A DNA stretch of 64,000 bases from CAZJYI01 sp964550025. GTDB taxonomy: Bacteria; Verrucomicrobiota; Kiritimatiellia; UBA8416; CAYOBW01. Shown in pieces: positions 43,899 to 53,516 of the stretch. Location of the stretch: positions 1 through 64,000 of the forward strand of contig CAZJYI010000016.1 in NCBI GenBank assembly GCA_964550025.1. The letters run 5' to 3'. The translations under genes and the position numbers were made by a program. Position 1 is the first letter of the stretch. Each line of letters opens with the position of its first letter. The notes under the pieces were generated by a model. The model was not told the origin of the DNA. It saw only the letters and a list, made by a program, of their open reading frames with translations, and searched no databases.

Positions 43899-44465
43899 CT
43901 AACACCGACGCGAGAACGCATCGCCCGGGGGAAGCCCCTCATCCCGACACCCGACACGCGACACCCGCCCCAATCTCTTACTCAGGACAACTTCGGAACC
44001 GTCCGTTGCGGGATGCTGGGGGACAGCGCCGGTGGGCTCGGAGAATCCGGCCTTCCGGTAGAAGGCGGCCGCACGGTCGTTGCCGTGCAGGACGCCGGCA
44101 AACAGCGTCGTCATTCCACGCGAGGCGGCCCAGGCAGCAACGGAGTCAACAAGAGAACTAGCGACTCCCGTTCCGCGATGCACGGGCGCGACCCACATGG
44201 CGGCGAGGTGACCGATGCTTCCGTCTCCCTGGTTGGCGATCCCGACCGCCATTCCAATCGGTTCGTCATCGGCGTAGGCGATGACGGAGAAGGATGTCTC
44301 CCCCTTGGCGCCGCGTTCCGCGCGGTCTTGCCAGAACTCGTCGGGCATGGACACCGCGTCAGCATAGGTCTCCGAAAACGCGCCCGGCGAGTCCTGGAGT
44401 GCAGCCAGGCGAACACGGCGTCCGACTTCCCATTCGTCGGGTTGAATCTGTTTGATCGTGATCAT
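43899..44465 (-). CDS. GNAT N-acetyltransferase
   Basis: 188 residues starting MITIKQIQPDEWEVGRRVRLAAL, with the acetyl-CoA loop AMWVAPVHRGTGVASSLVDSVAAWAASRG and the C-terminal LHGNDRAAAFYRKAGFSEPTG. These are the standard GNAT motifs A and B. The last ~20 residues (RLGRVSRVGCRDEG...) are not typical and may be read-through from a lost stop. Substrate unknown. Monocistronic between convergent and divergent neighbours. Confidence 0.9.
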   Translation of the reverse strand: MITIKQIQPDEWEVGRRVRLAALQDSPGAFSETYADAVSMPDEFWQDRAERGAKGETSFSVIAYADDEPIGMAVGIANQGDGSIGHLAAMWVAPVHRGTGVASSLVDSVAAWAASRGMTTLFAGVLHGNDRAAAFYRKAGFSEPTGAVPQHPATDGSEVVLSKRLGRVSRVGCRDEGLPPGDAFSRRC

Positions 44466-44762
44466 ATCTCCTCAAGCGAAGTGCGGCTACCCACAGTCGA
44501 TTGCACCGCGTTCGCCGAAATGTATCAAGCATTGCTCTCGCCATCAACGGCCTGGGTCATGATCTTCTCCTCTGGCGTTCCCGGCGCGCGGTCGGGGTGT
44601 AACCCGCCTGCGTCCTGCCACCGCGGGAACCCTTCAGAAGTCGAAAAATGCCCATTCTCCGGGCTGGAGGAACGGCGTCAGTGCATGACAATTATCTTCA
44701 CAGCCAAATGCGCTGTGCGTATGTTCTTTGCATTGAAAAATAGGAAGGACGGGTGCAGGCAG
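44466..44762. other. Spacer with inverted copy of the 4.2-kb palindrome
   Basis: GTCGGGGTGTAACCCG at 44591-44606 is the exact reverse complement of part of 4233-4250. No gene is evident. The remainder is the upstream region of the CBM9-esterase gene. Confidence 0.5.
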
Positions 44763-46772
44763 ATGAGGAGGACGCGAGTGGAGACGATGGGTACGGCTCT
44801 GCTGGTGGGTCTCGCGGTTGTTGCGGGCTGCGGGACACGGGCTGAATCAGCCACAACCGGCACTGCTGAGAGCGATACGGGCGAGGCGCAGCTCGAGCTG
44901 GAGGGGCGCATGTCGCCGGTGGTCAGGATCACGCCGATCATCGACCAGGTGAAGGACATGTATCACGTCAAACGTGCCGACAAGCCACCGGTAATCGACG
45001 GCAAGACCGATGAATGGCGGGACGTGCCGGCGATGGTGCTGGAGACAAAGAACCACTTTCTTGGGACATCATGGGATGGCCCCCGGGATCTCAACGGATC
45101 GCTGCGCCTGCTGTGGGACGGGAAGGCGCTCTACTTCTGTCTGTCGGTCACGGACGACGTGCATCACGCGCCGGATGCCGGGGGGAGATCCGGGCAGAAT
45201 GACTGCTGCCAGTTCGCGTTCGATGCCTACATGAACGGGCCACCCGGGTACGATCGGGACGAGCTGCTCTTCTGCGTGTCCGATTCGCCGGCCGGGCCGC
45301 GCGTCGTTCAGAACCGTGAGTGGGGCTCTCCGGAGGACAAGGAGATCCTTGTGCCGGAGCAGACCATCGCCATGTCATCCCGGGGAGAACACACGCGATT
45401 GTATGAATGGGCTATGCCGTGGGAGAGCCTGAGGCCGGTCTCGCCCTGGCTCCTCGGCCGGTGCGGTTTCAGCTTTGCGATCATCGACAAAGACGAAAAG
45501 GACACGGAAGGTGCGCTGCACTGGGCGCGTGGGATTTTCTGGGGCCGTGATGCGTCGAGGTTCGGACAGATCGTTTTCGACGGGGCAAGGGGTTCGCGTA
45601 GCGCCGGCATGATCCTCGGCCCCGTGCGTGAGCCGGCGCCGGAACTGACCGTGTACGAGCCCGATGATTGGTTGCGAGGGGCCGGGACGAAAGCAGCCGC
45701 GACCGCTCGCCTGATTGTCTATGCCGCGAAAGACATGAAGACGGCGCCCGAGATCAGGGTCTTCAGAGCTGGAGAGGACGATCCGGACAACATCGGCCGG
45801 GCGGAAGCGACACTGGCTTCCGGTCAGACTGTTTTCTTTACGTGGGATTTGAGCCATTTGCGGCCCGGTGACTACGAGCTGACGTGTCGAGCCCCATCCG
45901 TGTTTGAACAGCCGACTCCCCGCCTGGCCTTCACCCGGCGCCCTGTCAACTTCGAGATCTTCAAGACCGTCGATGGCGTCGAGCTGAAACTGTTCGTGTT
46001 TCAGCCGCGGGACCACAGGCCGGCGGAAAAACGTCCCGCTGTAGTCTTCTTTCACGGGGGCGGATTCCGTGCGGGAACACCCGGCCAATTCAAAAACCAA
46101 TGCCTCTATCTCGCCTCTCGCGGCATCGTGGGGATCACGGCGCAGTACCGGCTCACGTCCAGACCGGGTGTAAAGGTCCCGCACTGCATCGCCGACGCGA
46201 AATCCGCGATGCGCTGGGTCCGGGCCAATGCGAAGAAGCTGGGGATTGACCCGGAGCGCATTGTGGCCGGCGGCGGGTCGGCAGGCGGCCTCTCGGCTGC
46301 CTGCATAGGTGTTGTCCCCGGGCTGGATGAGCCTGGCGGAGACACGTCAATCTCGACGCTTCCATGCGCGATGGTTCTCTTCAACCCGGGCGTGGTTACG
46401 GCTCCCATCGACGAGGAGGCCGAGGCTGACGAGGAGGAGATGGCGAAGAGCAGGGAGTGGTTCGGCATGGATCCCAGGGCGCTTTCGCCTTACCACCATA
46501 TTCGAAAAGGCCTGCCCCCAATGATCATGTTCTTCGGATCGGACGACGGTGGGCTCGAGCAGGCCGCGCTCTTTCGAGATGCCTACGTTGCGAAAGGAAA
46601 CGTGTGCGAGATGAAGACCTGGCCGGGACAGCGCCACGGCTTCTTCAACTACCGAAGCAAGAACAAGAAGCACTTCATTGAGACTTGTCGGGAGATGGAC
46701 CGCTTCCTGGTGTCCCTGGGCCTCCTCCAGGGCGATCCGACCATAGAGCAGTTCGCAGCGGGCCTCGACTAA
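44763..46772 (+). CDS. Lipoprotein with CBM9 module and BD-FAE-type esterase domain
   Basis: ATG 44763 gives a lipoprotein signal (TALLVGLAVVAGC, Cys ~22) and 669 residues. Residues ~60-270 fit carbohydrate-binding module family 9 (HVKRADKPPVIDGKTDEWRD, LRLLWDGKALYFCLSVTDDVHH, CQFAFDAYM, YEWAMPWESLRP). A beta linker follows (~280-400). Residues ~405-665 are an alpha/beta-hydrolase like feruloyl/acetyl-xylan esterases: AVVFFHGGGFRAGTPGQF (oxyanion loop), AGGGSAGGLSAA (nucleophile Ser ~505), MIMFFGSDDGGLEQ (acid), PGQRHGFFNY (His). It is probably an outer-membrane-anchored enzyme removing acyl groups from plant or algal polysaccharide. Confidence 0.88.
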   Translation: MRRTRVETMGTALLVGLAVVAGCGTRAESATTGTAESDTGEAQLELEGRMSPVVRITPIIDQVKDMYHVKRADKPPVIDGKTDEWRDVPAMVLETKNHFLGTSWDGPRDLNGSLRLLWDGKALYFCLSVTDDVHHAPDAGGRSGQNDCCQFAFDAYMNGPPGYDRDELLFCVSDSPAGPRVVQNREWGSPEDKEILVPEQTIAMSSRGEHTRLYEWAMPWESLRPVSPWLLGRCGFSFAIIDKDEKDTEGALHWARGIFWGRDASRFGQIVFDGARGSRSAGMILGPVREPAPELTVYEPDDWLRGAGTKAAATARLIVYAAKDMKTAPEIRVFRAGEDDPDNIGRAEATLASGQTVFFTWDLSHLRPGDYELTCRAPSVFEQPTPRLAFTRRPVNFEIFKTVDGVELKLFVFQPRDHRPAEKRPAVVFFHGGGFRAGTPGQFKNQCLYLASRGIVGITAQYRLTSRPGVKVPHCIADAKSAMRWVRANAKKLGIDPERIVAGGGSAGGLSAACIGVVPGLDEPGGDTSISTLPCAMVLFNPGVVTAPIDEEAEADEEEMAKSREWFGMDPRALSPYHHIRKGLPPMIMFFGSDDGGLEQAALFRDAYVAKGNVCEMKTWPGQRHGFFNYRSKNKKHFIETCREMDRFLVSLGLLQGDPTIEQFAAGLD

Positions 46773-46828
46773 TGGGATTCCAAAAGGGAGAGATTCTCCC
46801 CCGCATCAATCCAGCCAAAGAAAACCTG

Positions 46829-46857
46829 TTGCATACTGCTGATATACGCAGTATGAT
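46829..46857 (+). promoter_or_regulatory. Promoter overlapped by a LexA (SOS) box
   Basis: TTGCAT (46829-46834), 17 bp, TATGAT (46852-46857) form a good promoter. TACTG-CTGATATACG-CAGTA (46834-46853) fills the spacer: an exact CTG-N10-CAG match to the enterobacterial LexA site, inside a longer CATACTGC/GCAGTATG dyad. Six bases separate the -10 from ATG 46864, predicting a leaderless transcript. Confidence 0.85.
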
Positions 46858-46863
46858 GTCCCC

Positions 46864-47511
46864 ATGCTGGCAACAGGACAGGAACGGGCCGAGCTGACCG
46901 CCAGGCAGAAGGAGATTCTGGCGTTTATTCAGGCACGGATACGTGACGACGGGATGCCGCCCACTCACGACGAGATCAAGGACGCATTCGGGCTCCGAAG
47001 TGCCTTTGGCGTCCGTCAGCACCTGCGGTTGATCAGGGACAAGGGGCATATCGAGCTTTGCCGAGGCATATCCAGGGGTATTCGTATCGTGCGCGCCGCT
47101 CCAGAAATACCGGCCTTGATTCGCCAGATTCCAGTCCTAGGGCGCATTGCGGCGGGCGAGCCAATCCTCGCTGAGGAACATGTGGAGAGGTGGATCACCG
47201 TTAGTGACGAGCTATACCCACGTGGCGATCTCTTTGCGCTTCGCGTTCGGGGGGACAGTATGGTAAATGTTGGCATCAACTCGGGTGACTTGGCGGTTGT
47301 GCGGCAGCAGCAACGTGTCGAGAACGGGCAGATCGCGGCGGTGCAGCGCGACGATGAGGCTACCCTTAAGCGCGTGTATACGTACTCTGATCGCATGGTT
47401 CTCAAGGCCGAGAACGATACGGTTTCCGACATGTGCGTTGAGAATGACCCGAGCATGGCAATCCGCGTTCTCGGGCTCTACGTGGGGTTGATCCGTCAGG
47501 CAAGGCAATGA
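46864..47511 (+). CDS. lexA: LexA-type repressor (S24 autopeptidase)
   Basis: 215 residues. The N-terminal winged helix reads LTARQKEILAFIQARIRDDGMPPTHDEIKDAFGLRSAFGVRQHLRLIRDKGHIEL, closely LexA-like. The C-terminal S24 domain has the Ala-Gly cleavage site GRIAAGEPI (~95), the nucleophile in RVRGDSMVNVGI (~130) and the Lys in ATLKRVYTYSDRM (~169). In LexA, RecA filaments on damaged DNA trigger self-cleavage and derepression. Its own promoter carries a perfect SOS box, so it is autoregulated. The stop overlaps the start of a DNA methyltransferase gene (ATGA), so repressor and modification/nuclease genes form one operon. It could be the genome's main LexA or a dedicated copy. Confidence 0.92.
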   Translation: MLATGQERAELTARQKEILAFIQARIRDDGMPPTHDEIKDAFGLRSAFGVRQHLRLIRDKGHIELCRGISRGIRIVRAAPEIPALIRQIPVLGRIAAGEPILAEEHVERWITVSDELYPRGDLFALRVRGDSMVNVGINSGDLAVVRQQQRVENGQIAAVQRDDEATLKRVYTYSDRMVLKAENDTVSDMCVENDPSMAIRVLGLYVGLIRQARQ

Positions 47512-50204
47512 CGATGCAGAGCACGGCGAGACAACGGCTGAACCGATCTCGGCTGCGCCCATATCTTGAGCGCTGCGGGTATCAGCGATCGCGTATCGAG
47601 GCCAATGTTCCGTTGCCTGGCATGGCTGGCTCTGCACTGGCAGCTTTCGCCCAGTCTCCATGTGACTCCAGAACGGCGTGCATCTCCGTGGTGGAGGGGT
47701 TCACCGATCCGCACCAGAACGCGGTAGCATGCCGTGCATTGGGAACCCCAGTTATTCTCGTCTGCTTGCACGACGAAATGCAGTGGTGGGAAACACGCAC
47801 CACCAGCACGGCCGTTCGGGAGACAGTCCCGGCAGACCGTCTGGACGCCTTCTTCGAGCAACACCGTTCGGAGTTTGCCCCCGACACGATCTATCGCGCC
47901 AAGACTCTGGGGCGCTTCGACGCAAACTACCAGCTCGAATTCGTGGATATCGGATTGATGCCTCTGATTGAAGCTGAAGCCGGGCGCAAGATGGTTGACC
48001 TACTTGTACGGGCCGTGCACCAATGCAGGGAGAATCTAGGCTGGGACGAGGTCTCGCAGGCGAACGGACATTGGTTACTGAAGGCGAATTTCTGGCTTCT
48101 GGCGGCCAAGATCCTGCGGGACAAGGAAGTGGGAGCATTTCCCGATCTTGAGCTGACGGACATGGACGCCGTGTACAGACACCTGGCGAGTCACTATGGT
48201 GCCGATGCCCCCGTACCGGTGAGCTCCCGCGCCAAACGAGAAGCGCTGCGCCGTTCTGCCCGCGAAATTGGTCGCTTCAGCCATCTCGGCTTGGTCAGCA
48301 CGGAATCCCTCGCCTATCTCTACGAAGAAACACTGATTACGAAGGAGACCCGTGCGGAGCTCGGCACGCACAGCACACCGGCGTATCTGGTAGACTACAT
48401 CATCGGAAAACTGCGCCCCTGGATTGAGGAGACACCATGGCGACGACACTATGTGTTCGAGCCGGCCTGTGGGCATGCCGCGTTCATGCTTGCAGCCATG
48501 CGCCTTCTGGGGGAGCTGCTCCCCGCGAATATGTCCACGCCGGCGGGAAGGCGGCGATACCTGCGCCAGAGGCTTCACGGGTGCGACCATGATCCATTCG
48601 CACTTGAGATCGCCCGCCTTTCCCTCACATTGGCGGATGTCCCCAATCCCAACGGGTGGGATCTACGGACCGCAAACATGTTCGAGGGCGACATGCTGGC
48701 AGAAGCCGCGCGACAGGCTTCGCTCGTGCTTGCCAATCCGCCGTTCGAAGACTTCGGCCGCGCGGAGAAGCAGGCTCTGACTGATCATGGAAACACGCCT
48801 GACCTCAGCAACAAGTCCGCGGAGATGTTGTGGCAGGTCGCTACCAACATGCAACCCGGCGCCGTGCTCGGGGTCGTCCTACCGCAGGGAGTGCTTCACA
48901 GCAAGGACGCGGTACAGTTGCGTCGTCTTCTCGCCACGGACTTCGAAATCAAGGAAATCTGCCTGTTCGCCGACAAGGTCTTCAAGTTCTCCGATGCGGA
49001 ATCCGCCGTCATTATGGCAAGACGACGACGCGGGGCGACACGATCAGCTGCTCACTCCGTGGTGTACCGGCGTATCCGGGAATCGGGCGTCGAGCAGTTC
49101 AGAAGGACTTTCGAGGCGTCGAGCAATGCACTCGTGATGCAGGCAGATCTGCTGGTGAACGACGAATCGAGTTTCCGCGTACCGGAGCTTCTAGACTTGT
49201 GGCAATTCTGTCGCGAGTATCCACAATTGATCTCTCTGGCGGATGTGGGGCAAGGTCTGTTCTTCCGGTCGCGATCCAGTAGTACTTTCCCAAAAGGAGC
49301 TGTCACGGAATCGCCGCACAGGAAGCAGGGGCTGGTGCCGGGGTTCACCAAGCTACGGCAGACTCAGCGTACAGACCGACTACCACAATCAACCTGGATC
49401 AATCTCGATCCGTCCGTTGTTGATCGGCCGGTCCGTGGCGCAACGGTGGGAATACCACAACTCCTTCTGAACTATGCCCCGGTGAGTCGAGGACCGTGGC
49501 GACTGAAAGCTCTTTTGGACAGGAACGGACACGCTGTAACGAGCCGTTTTCTCGTTGTCCGAGCGAGTGCGAAGCGGTGGCCTCTCGAGTTGCTTTGGGC
49601 CATTTTGAACTCCCCGCTTGCAAACGCGTATTCGTACGCGTTCTCTGGAAAACGTGACATTCTGGCGGGGCTAACCCGCAAGATGCCCGTCCCCCGACTC
49701 TCTGGTGTTGACTTCCAACAACTGACACGTTCCGTTCAGAGGTACTTCAAAGTGGCCGGCCAAGTAGCCGAAGAACCTGGCGCGGCCGCTGACCTTGAGA
49801 AACTCCGCGAACTTCACTGGCGGATCGATGCGGAGGTGCTGCGACTCTACCAACTGCCCGTGGAGCTGGAGCATCAACTGCTCCTGCTCTTCTCTGGAGA
49901 GGCGCGGCGAGGCGTGCCATTCACGCAGACCGAGTACCTGCCCAAGGGGTTCGAGGATCCCATATCGCTGCGTGATCTGATCGCGATTTCGTATGACTGG
50001 GAGAAGACGAACGAGCGACGGACGCAGCTCATTCTGGACGAAGAACGTAGGGGACTCGGGAAACGGCGACAAGCCGAACTCGACCATCTTCAGCATCTCA
50101 CGGACATGCGTATCCGTCTCGCGGCGCCATTGCCGCTAGACGACCTCGAGAGTTTCGCGACGAAGCTGAAACGGCGGGGGCTCTGGATAGGAGACGAGGC
50201 GTGA
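47508..50204 (+). CDS. N6-adenine DNA methyltransferase, type IIG-like
   Basis: 898 residues, translationally coupled to lexA. Residues ~1-280 are an N-terminal region with no motif I can name (FEQHRSEFAPDTIYRAKTLGRFD, GLMPLIEAEAGRKMVDLLVRAV). The methyltransferase core begins with GTHSTPAYLVDYIIGKL (~288), motif I YVFEPACGHAAFMLAAMRLL (~315), an acidic strand GCDHDPFALEIARLSL, and motif IV LANPPFEDFGR (~408), the adenine-specific NPPF. A target-recognition-like half follows, with short beta segments and PVPRLSG. I see no certain PD-(D/E)xK, so the partner nuclease is probably the HNH protein encoded immediately downstream (4-nt overlap). Restriction-modification or a related defence role is inferred. 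Confidence 0.88.
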   Translation: MTMQSTARQRLNRSRLRPYLERCGYQRSRIEANVPLPGMAGSALAAFAQSPCDSRTACISVVEGFTDPHQNAVACRALGTPVILVCLHDEMQWWETRTTSTAVRETVPADRLDAFFEQHRSEFAPDTIYRAKTLGRFDANYQLEFVDIGLMPLIEAEAGRKMVDLLVRAVHQCRENLGWDEVSQANGHWLLKANFWLLAAKILRDKEVGAFPDLELTDMDAVYRHLASHYGADAPVPVSSRAKREALRRSAREIGRFSHLGLVSTESLAYLYEETLITKETRAELGTHSTPAYLVDYIIGKLRPWIEETPWRRHYVFEPACGHAAFMLAAMRLLGELLPANMSTPAGRRRYLRQRLHGCDHDPFALEIARLSLTLADVPNPNGWDLRTANMFEGDMLAEAARQASLVLANPPFEDFGRAEKQALTDHGNTPDLSNKSAEMLWQVATNMQPGAVLGVVLPQGVLHSKDAVQLRRLLATDFEIKEICLFADKVFKFSDAESAVIMARRRRGATRSAAHSVVYRRIRESGVEQFRRTFEASSNALVMQADLLVNDESSFRVPELLDLWQFCREYPQLISLADVGQGLFFRSRSSSTFPKGAVTESPHRKQGLVPGFTKLRQTQRTDRLPQSTWINLDPSVVDRPVRGATVGIPQLLLNYAPVSRGPWRLKALLDRNGHAVTSRFLVVRASAKRWPLELLWAILNSPLANAYSYAFSGKRDILAGLTRKMPVPRLSGVDFQQLTRSVQRYFKVAGQVAEEPGAAADLEKLRELHWRIDAEVLRLYQLPVELEHQLLLLFSGEARRGVPFTQTEYLPKGFEDPISLRDLIAISYDWEKTNERRTQLILDEERRGLGKRRQAELDHLQHLTDMRIRLAAPLPLDDLESFATKLKRRGLWIGDEA

Positions 50205-50806
50205 ACCACCAGCCTTTCTCCTATCCCTCGTCACCGCACGTCAGGAAGCATGGGCCGTACGGGTACAAGACCTATGAGTCATACCGCCCGTGGTTGAGGG
50301 ATGAATTCACATTTCGGTGCGTCTTCTGCCTGCAACGAGAACAGTGGCCTTCGACCAGGGGACGGAAGTGGGAGATCGATCATCTCCGTCCGCGGAAACG
50401 CGCCCCTGAACTGGTTTTGGAGTATGACAACCTCGTCTACCTCTGTACCACGTGCAACGGCATCAAGAGCGCCAAGCTGGTCCCCGACCCCTGCCAGGTT
50501 GCACTGGGCAGGTGCGTGTGGGTCTCCGATGACGGCCAGATTCACGCACATAGCAAAGAGGGGCGCCTTCTTGTCAAGGCTCTGCGACTTGACAACAAAG
50601 ACTACACGCGGATGCGTAAGACTGTCATCGGGATCCTCAACTCGCTCTACGTCAATGAACGTGCCCTCTTCGTGCAAATGATGAGTTTTCCAAGGGATTT
50701 GCCGAATCTTGCGACGCTATCGCCGCCAGGCAACACGCGTCCCTCCGGTGTCGAGCAGTCCTTCCATTCCCTGCGCGAAAAGGGGAAGTGCCCACAGGTC
50801 TACTAA
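50201..50806 (+). CDS. HNH endonuclease
   Basis: 201 residues from a GTG that overlaps the methyltransferase stop (GTGA). The HNH zinc finger is complete: RCVFCLQREQW (first CxxC, ~39), KWEIDHLRPRKRAPELVLEYDNLVYLCTTCNGIKSAKL, with the DH pair at ~59, the central Asn and the second CxxC followed by N (~81-85). HNH domains of this kind nick or cut DNA using one divalent metal. Position as the last of three coupled genes suggests it is the effector of the LexA-methyltransferase operon. The final ~60 residues are unassigned. Confidence 0.9.
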   Translation: MNHQPFSYPSSPHVRKHGPYGYKTYESYRPWLRDEFTFRCVFCLQREQWPSTRGRKWEIDHLRPRKRAPELVLEYDNLVYLCTTCNGIKSAKLVPDPCQVALGRCVWVSDDGQIHAHSKEGRLLVKALRLDNKDYTRMRKTVIGILNSLYVNERALFVQMMSFPRDLPNLATLSPPGNTRPSGVEQSFHSLREKGKCPQVY

Positions 50807-51035
50807 CCTGAAGGCTGCTTCTGTCGGTCGCGACATTCACGGGCACTCCATGCGCGGCGCCGTTCCGAGGAGCATCTCGGGACAGCACGCAGAAAACATA
50901 TGACCACAGGCTCGATCCGCGGTAGGCTCACCGCAGAAGTCGAATGGACGCCGCGGGTCCCGCGGAGGGAACTGGCGAATTCTGCTGTCGAAGTAACCTG
51001 CGGGGAAGTGCAAGCGGTGAGTGTGAAGGAGCAGA

Positions 51036-53492
51036 ATGCTGAAGAAATGCGTAGCACAAGTAATGGCCCTTGTTGTCGTGCTATGGTGTACCGTCGAGCT
51101 GGCCGCACCGGATGGCGACTTCATTCGGAAATGGCTGATTTGCGGGCCGTTTCCGAACCCGCCCAACAAGCCGGCGGAGCCGGACCAGCCGCACGTGTAT
51201 GACCATACCGCGCCCTGTGTCGGGCTGGACACCGACTACCTGCTCGAGCACGGCGGCGAGGCTAAGATCGTGCCCGTGGCGGGCATGACCCACACGAAGA
51301 AGGACGGCACCACCGTCAAATGGTCTGAGCACATTTCGTCCCTAAATAGGGTCGTTTTCCGCACGGCGATCACGAGGGCGCCGAACGTCGTGGCCTACGC
51401 CTATGCCACCGTCAAGGCTGACGAGGCGGGGCCCTACCTGATGACGCTGGGCAGCGACGAGGGTGTGCGTGTATGGGTCAACGGCGAACCTGTTCACTAC
51501 AACCTGGTCCACCGACCGATTCGAGAAGACGAAGACCTGATGCCCGTGACTCTGAAGAAAGGCGAGAACCGGATTCTCGTGAAGGTCGAGCAGGGACAGG
51601 GCGGCTGGGGCTTCATCATGCGGATGGGCCGGGTGGTCCCCACCGTCGTGACCGACCTGGAAAGACTGAGCATGAGCGTCTCTTTGAGCAAGCCTGCGTC
51701 CGCCTCGCAACAGGAGGTGTTGCTCGTGGCGGATGGCAAGACGATCGGGAAGGCCATCTTCGCGGGCAGAGACCAGGGCGCTGTAGCAAGCGCCACTATC
51801 CAGGTGCCCTTCCCTCCCCCGGGCCGCGAGTACGGATCGGTTGATGTCGTCGTGGACGGGGAAACGCTCGCAACAGTCCTCCCAAGATTGGGGCTCGAAC
51901 GTGCAGAGGAATTCATGCGCGCCACTCCTGTTGCCCGGCCCGCAGTGTTCAGCGGCACGAAACTGCCGGAGATCCGCTTCGAACGGCCATTCAGGATGGA
52001 GAAGGCCCTGATAGGGCCGTATCAACTGAGCACGACTTACTACGATAGCGCGTACAATGTGGTCACGGAAGCGGCCACGCTGGGCCGCTACGGCGCGGTA
52101 GTTGATATCAAAACGGCAGCCGGGGGCGTGTACCGTCGTTTCCTGACGCTTTTCCGCGCCAAGGCGGCCCCGCAGGCATGGCGCATGGACATGGCTGCAA
52201 GCCAGTCCATGGCAGAGCAACTTGGCATTCGTCCGGATGCAGTCGAAGCACACCCCGAGGCGCTTACGGATCTGGTGAACCGCGAGTTCGTCGAAGGACT
52301 GAGTCGCGGCAGTCGCGCAGCGGTGGTGTTGGCGGGACTCCACGAAAGGGAACCCACCGACGCCAAGGGGGATTTCTGGACCGATCCGTGGCAGCGGGAC
52401 CGCCAGTGGTGGGTGGGACTGAAACGAAAGCTCTATGGTTGGGACAAACGGTTTGTTAAGCCGTTCGTGTGTCCACGCCCCGTCAAAGGGAGGCCCGCGC
52501 CGGTGCTGCGCAAAGGGAGCCCCAACGAGGCGGGCATGACGCCCGAGGGGGTACGCAGAATCGAGGAGCACCTGGCTCGCTGGGGAACGGAGACCAGGGA
52601 GGCATTTGCCGCATGCGTTGCCCGCCATGGTGTGATCGTGCTGCACAAGGCCTACGGCACCCGTGACGGCGAACCGATGACCGTGGAGACGGAGAGCTGG
52701 ATGGCATCGAGCACCAAGTTTCTGTCGTCCGTGCTCATGATGACGCTCGTGGACCAGGGACTGGTCCGTTTGGAGGATCGGGCGGATCGCTTCCTCCCGC
52801 CCCTGCGCGGCCGTTCGGGCAAGAAGCCCCTGACCATCCGGCATCTGTATTCCCTGACGAGTGGTTTTCAAGGGCACTGGAATGTCAGGGGCAACGACAT
52901 GGAGGAGCGACTGGCTGCCGTGCTTTCGTATTGCGACGTGGCCGGCTCCAGCGCCGTCTACAACGGTGCAGACAAAGAGCTTGGCTGCAAGATCGTGGAG
53001 GCCGTCACCGGCGAGTCACTGCCGAATGCCTACCGGAAGTACTTGCTTGGTCCCCTGGGGTGTGACCACACACGCGTTGACGATGCGGCCGGCGGTGCCC
53101 GCAGCGTCCCGCTCGACTTTGCCAGAATCTGTCAGATGATCCTGAACGGCGGCGCCTACGGCGATATGCGCTTCATGACGCCGGAGAGTGCAATGGCCAT
53201 GCGCCCGCGCGACCTCAAGGAGATCCTCGATCCCGAGACAGCGGAGCTATCGCAAGTATACGGCAAGTTTGACGGATGGTACGGACTGGGCACACATCTT
53301 GTCAGGGACATGGACGCAAGCGAAGGCCTGGGCAAAGGCGCGTTCGGCCACGGCGCCGCATCCAAGGCGACCGTAAGGATCGACCCGGAAAACGACCTGG
53401 TGATCGTCATGACGCGCAACGGCGGCGGCAGGAACTACATGGAATACCACCAGGCGTTCATCGACGCCGTCATGGCCGCGATCGACGAGTAG
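51036..53492 (+). CDS. Secreted serine beta-lactamase-fold protein with N-terminal beta module (paralog 1)
   Basis: 818 residues, start ATG with GAAGGAG upstream; signal peptide MLKKCVAQVMALVVVLWCTVELAA. Residues ~25-210 form a PA14-like module (FIRKWLICGPFPNPPNKP, MTLGSDEGVRVWVNGEPVHYN, ILVKVEQGQGGWGFIMRM). The C-terminal ~330 residues are class C beta-lactamase/DD-peptidase-like: WMASSTKFLSSVLMMTLVDQGLVRLEDRADRFLPPL with the SxxK Ser at ~558, HLYSLTSGF, AVYNGADKELGCKIVEAVTG in the YxN position, and a GHGAAS triad in place of KTG/HxG. Probably an extracellular esterase or peptidase rather than antibiotic resistance. Its paralog lies 400 bp downstream. Confidence 0.85.
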   Translation: MLKKCVAQVMALVVVLWCTVELAAPDGDFIRKWLICGPFPNPPNKPAEPDQPHVYDHTAPCVGLDTDYLLEHGGEAKIVPVAGMTHTKKDGTTVKWSEHISSLNRVVFRTAITRAPNVVAYAYATVKADEAGPYLMTLGSDEGVRVWVNGEPVHYNLVHRPIREDEDLMPVTLKKGENRILVKVEQGQGGWGFIMRMGRVVPTVVTDLERLSMSVSLSKPASASQQEVLLVADGKTIGKAIFAGRDQGAVASATIQVPFPPPGREYGSVDVVVDGETLATVLPRLGLERAEEFMRATPVARPAVFSGTKLPEIRFERPFRMEKALIGPYQLSTTYYDSAYNVVTEAATLGRYGAVVDIKTAAGGVYRRFLTLFRAKAAPQAWRMDMAASQSMAEQLGIRPDAVEAHPEALTDLVNREFVEGLSRGSRAAVVLAGLHEREPTDAKGDFWTDPWQRDRQWWVGLKRKLYGWDKRFVKPFVCPRPVKGRPAPVLRKGSPNEAGMTPEGVRRIEEHLARWGTETREAFAACVARHGVIVLHKAYGTRDGEPMTVETESWMASSTKFLSSVLMMTLVDQGLVRLEDRADRFLPPLRGRSGKKPLTIRHLYSLTSGFQGHWNVRGNDMEERLAAVLSYCDVAGSSAVYNGADKELGCKIVEAVTGESLPNAYRKYLLGPLGCDHTRVDDAAGGARSVPLDFARICQMILNGGAYGDMRFMTPESAMAMRPRDLKEILDPETAELSQVYGKFDGWYGLGTHLVRDMDASEGLGKGAFGHGAASKATVRIDPENDLVIVMTRNGGGRNYMEYHQAFIDAVMAAIDE

Positions 53493-53516
53493 AACCATGA
53501 TTTGGATCGGTGGAGT

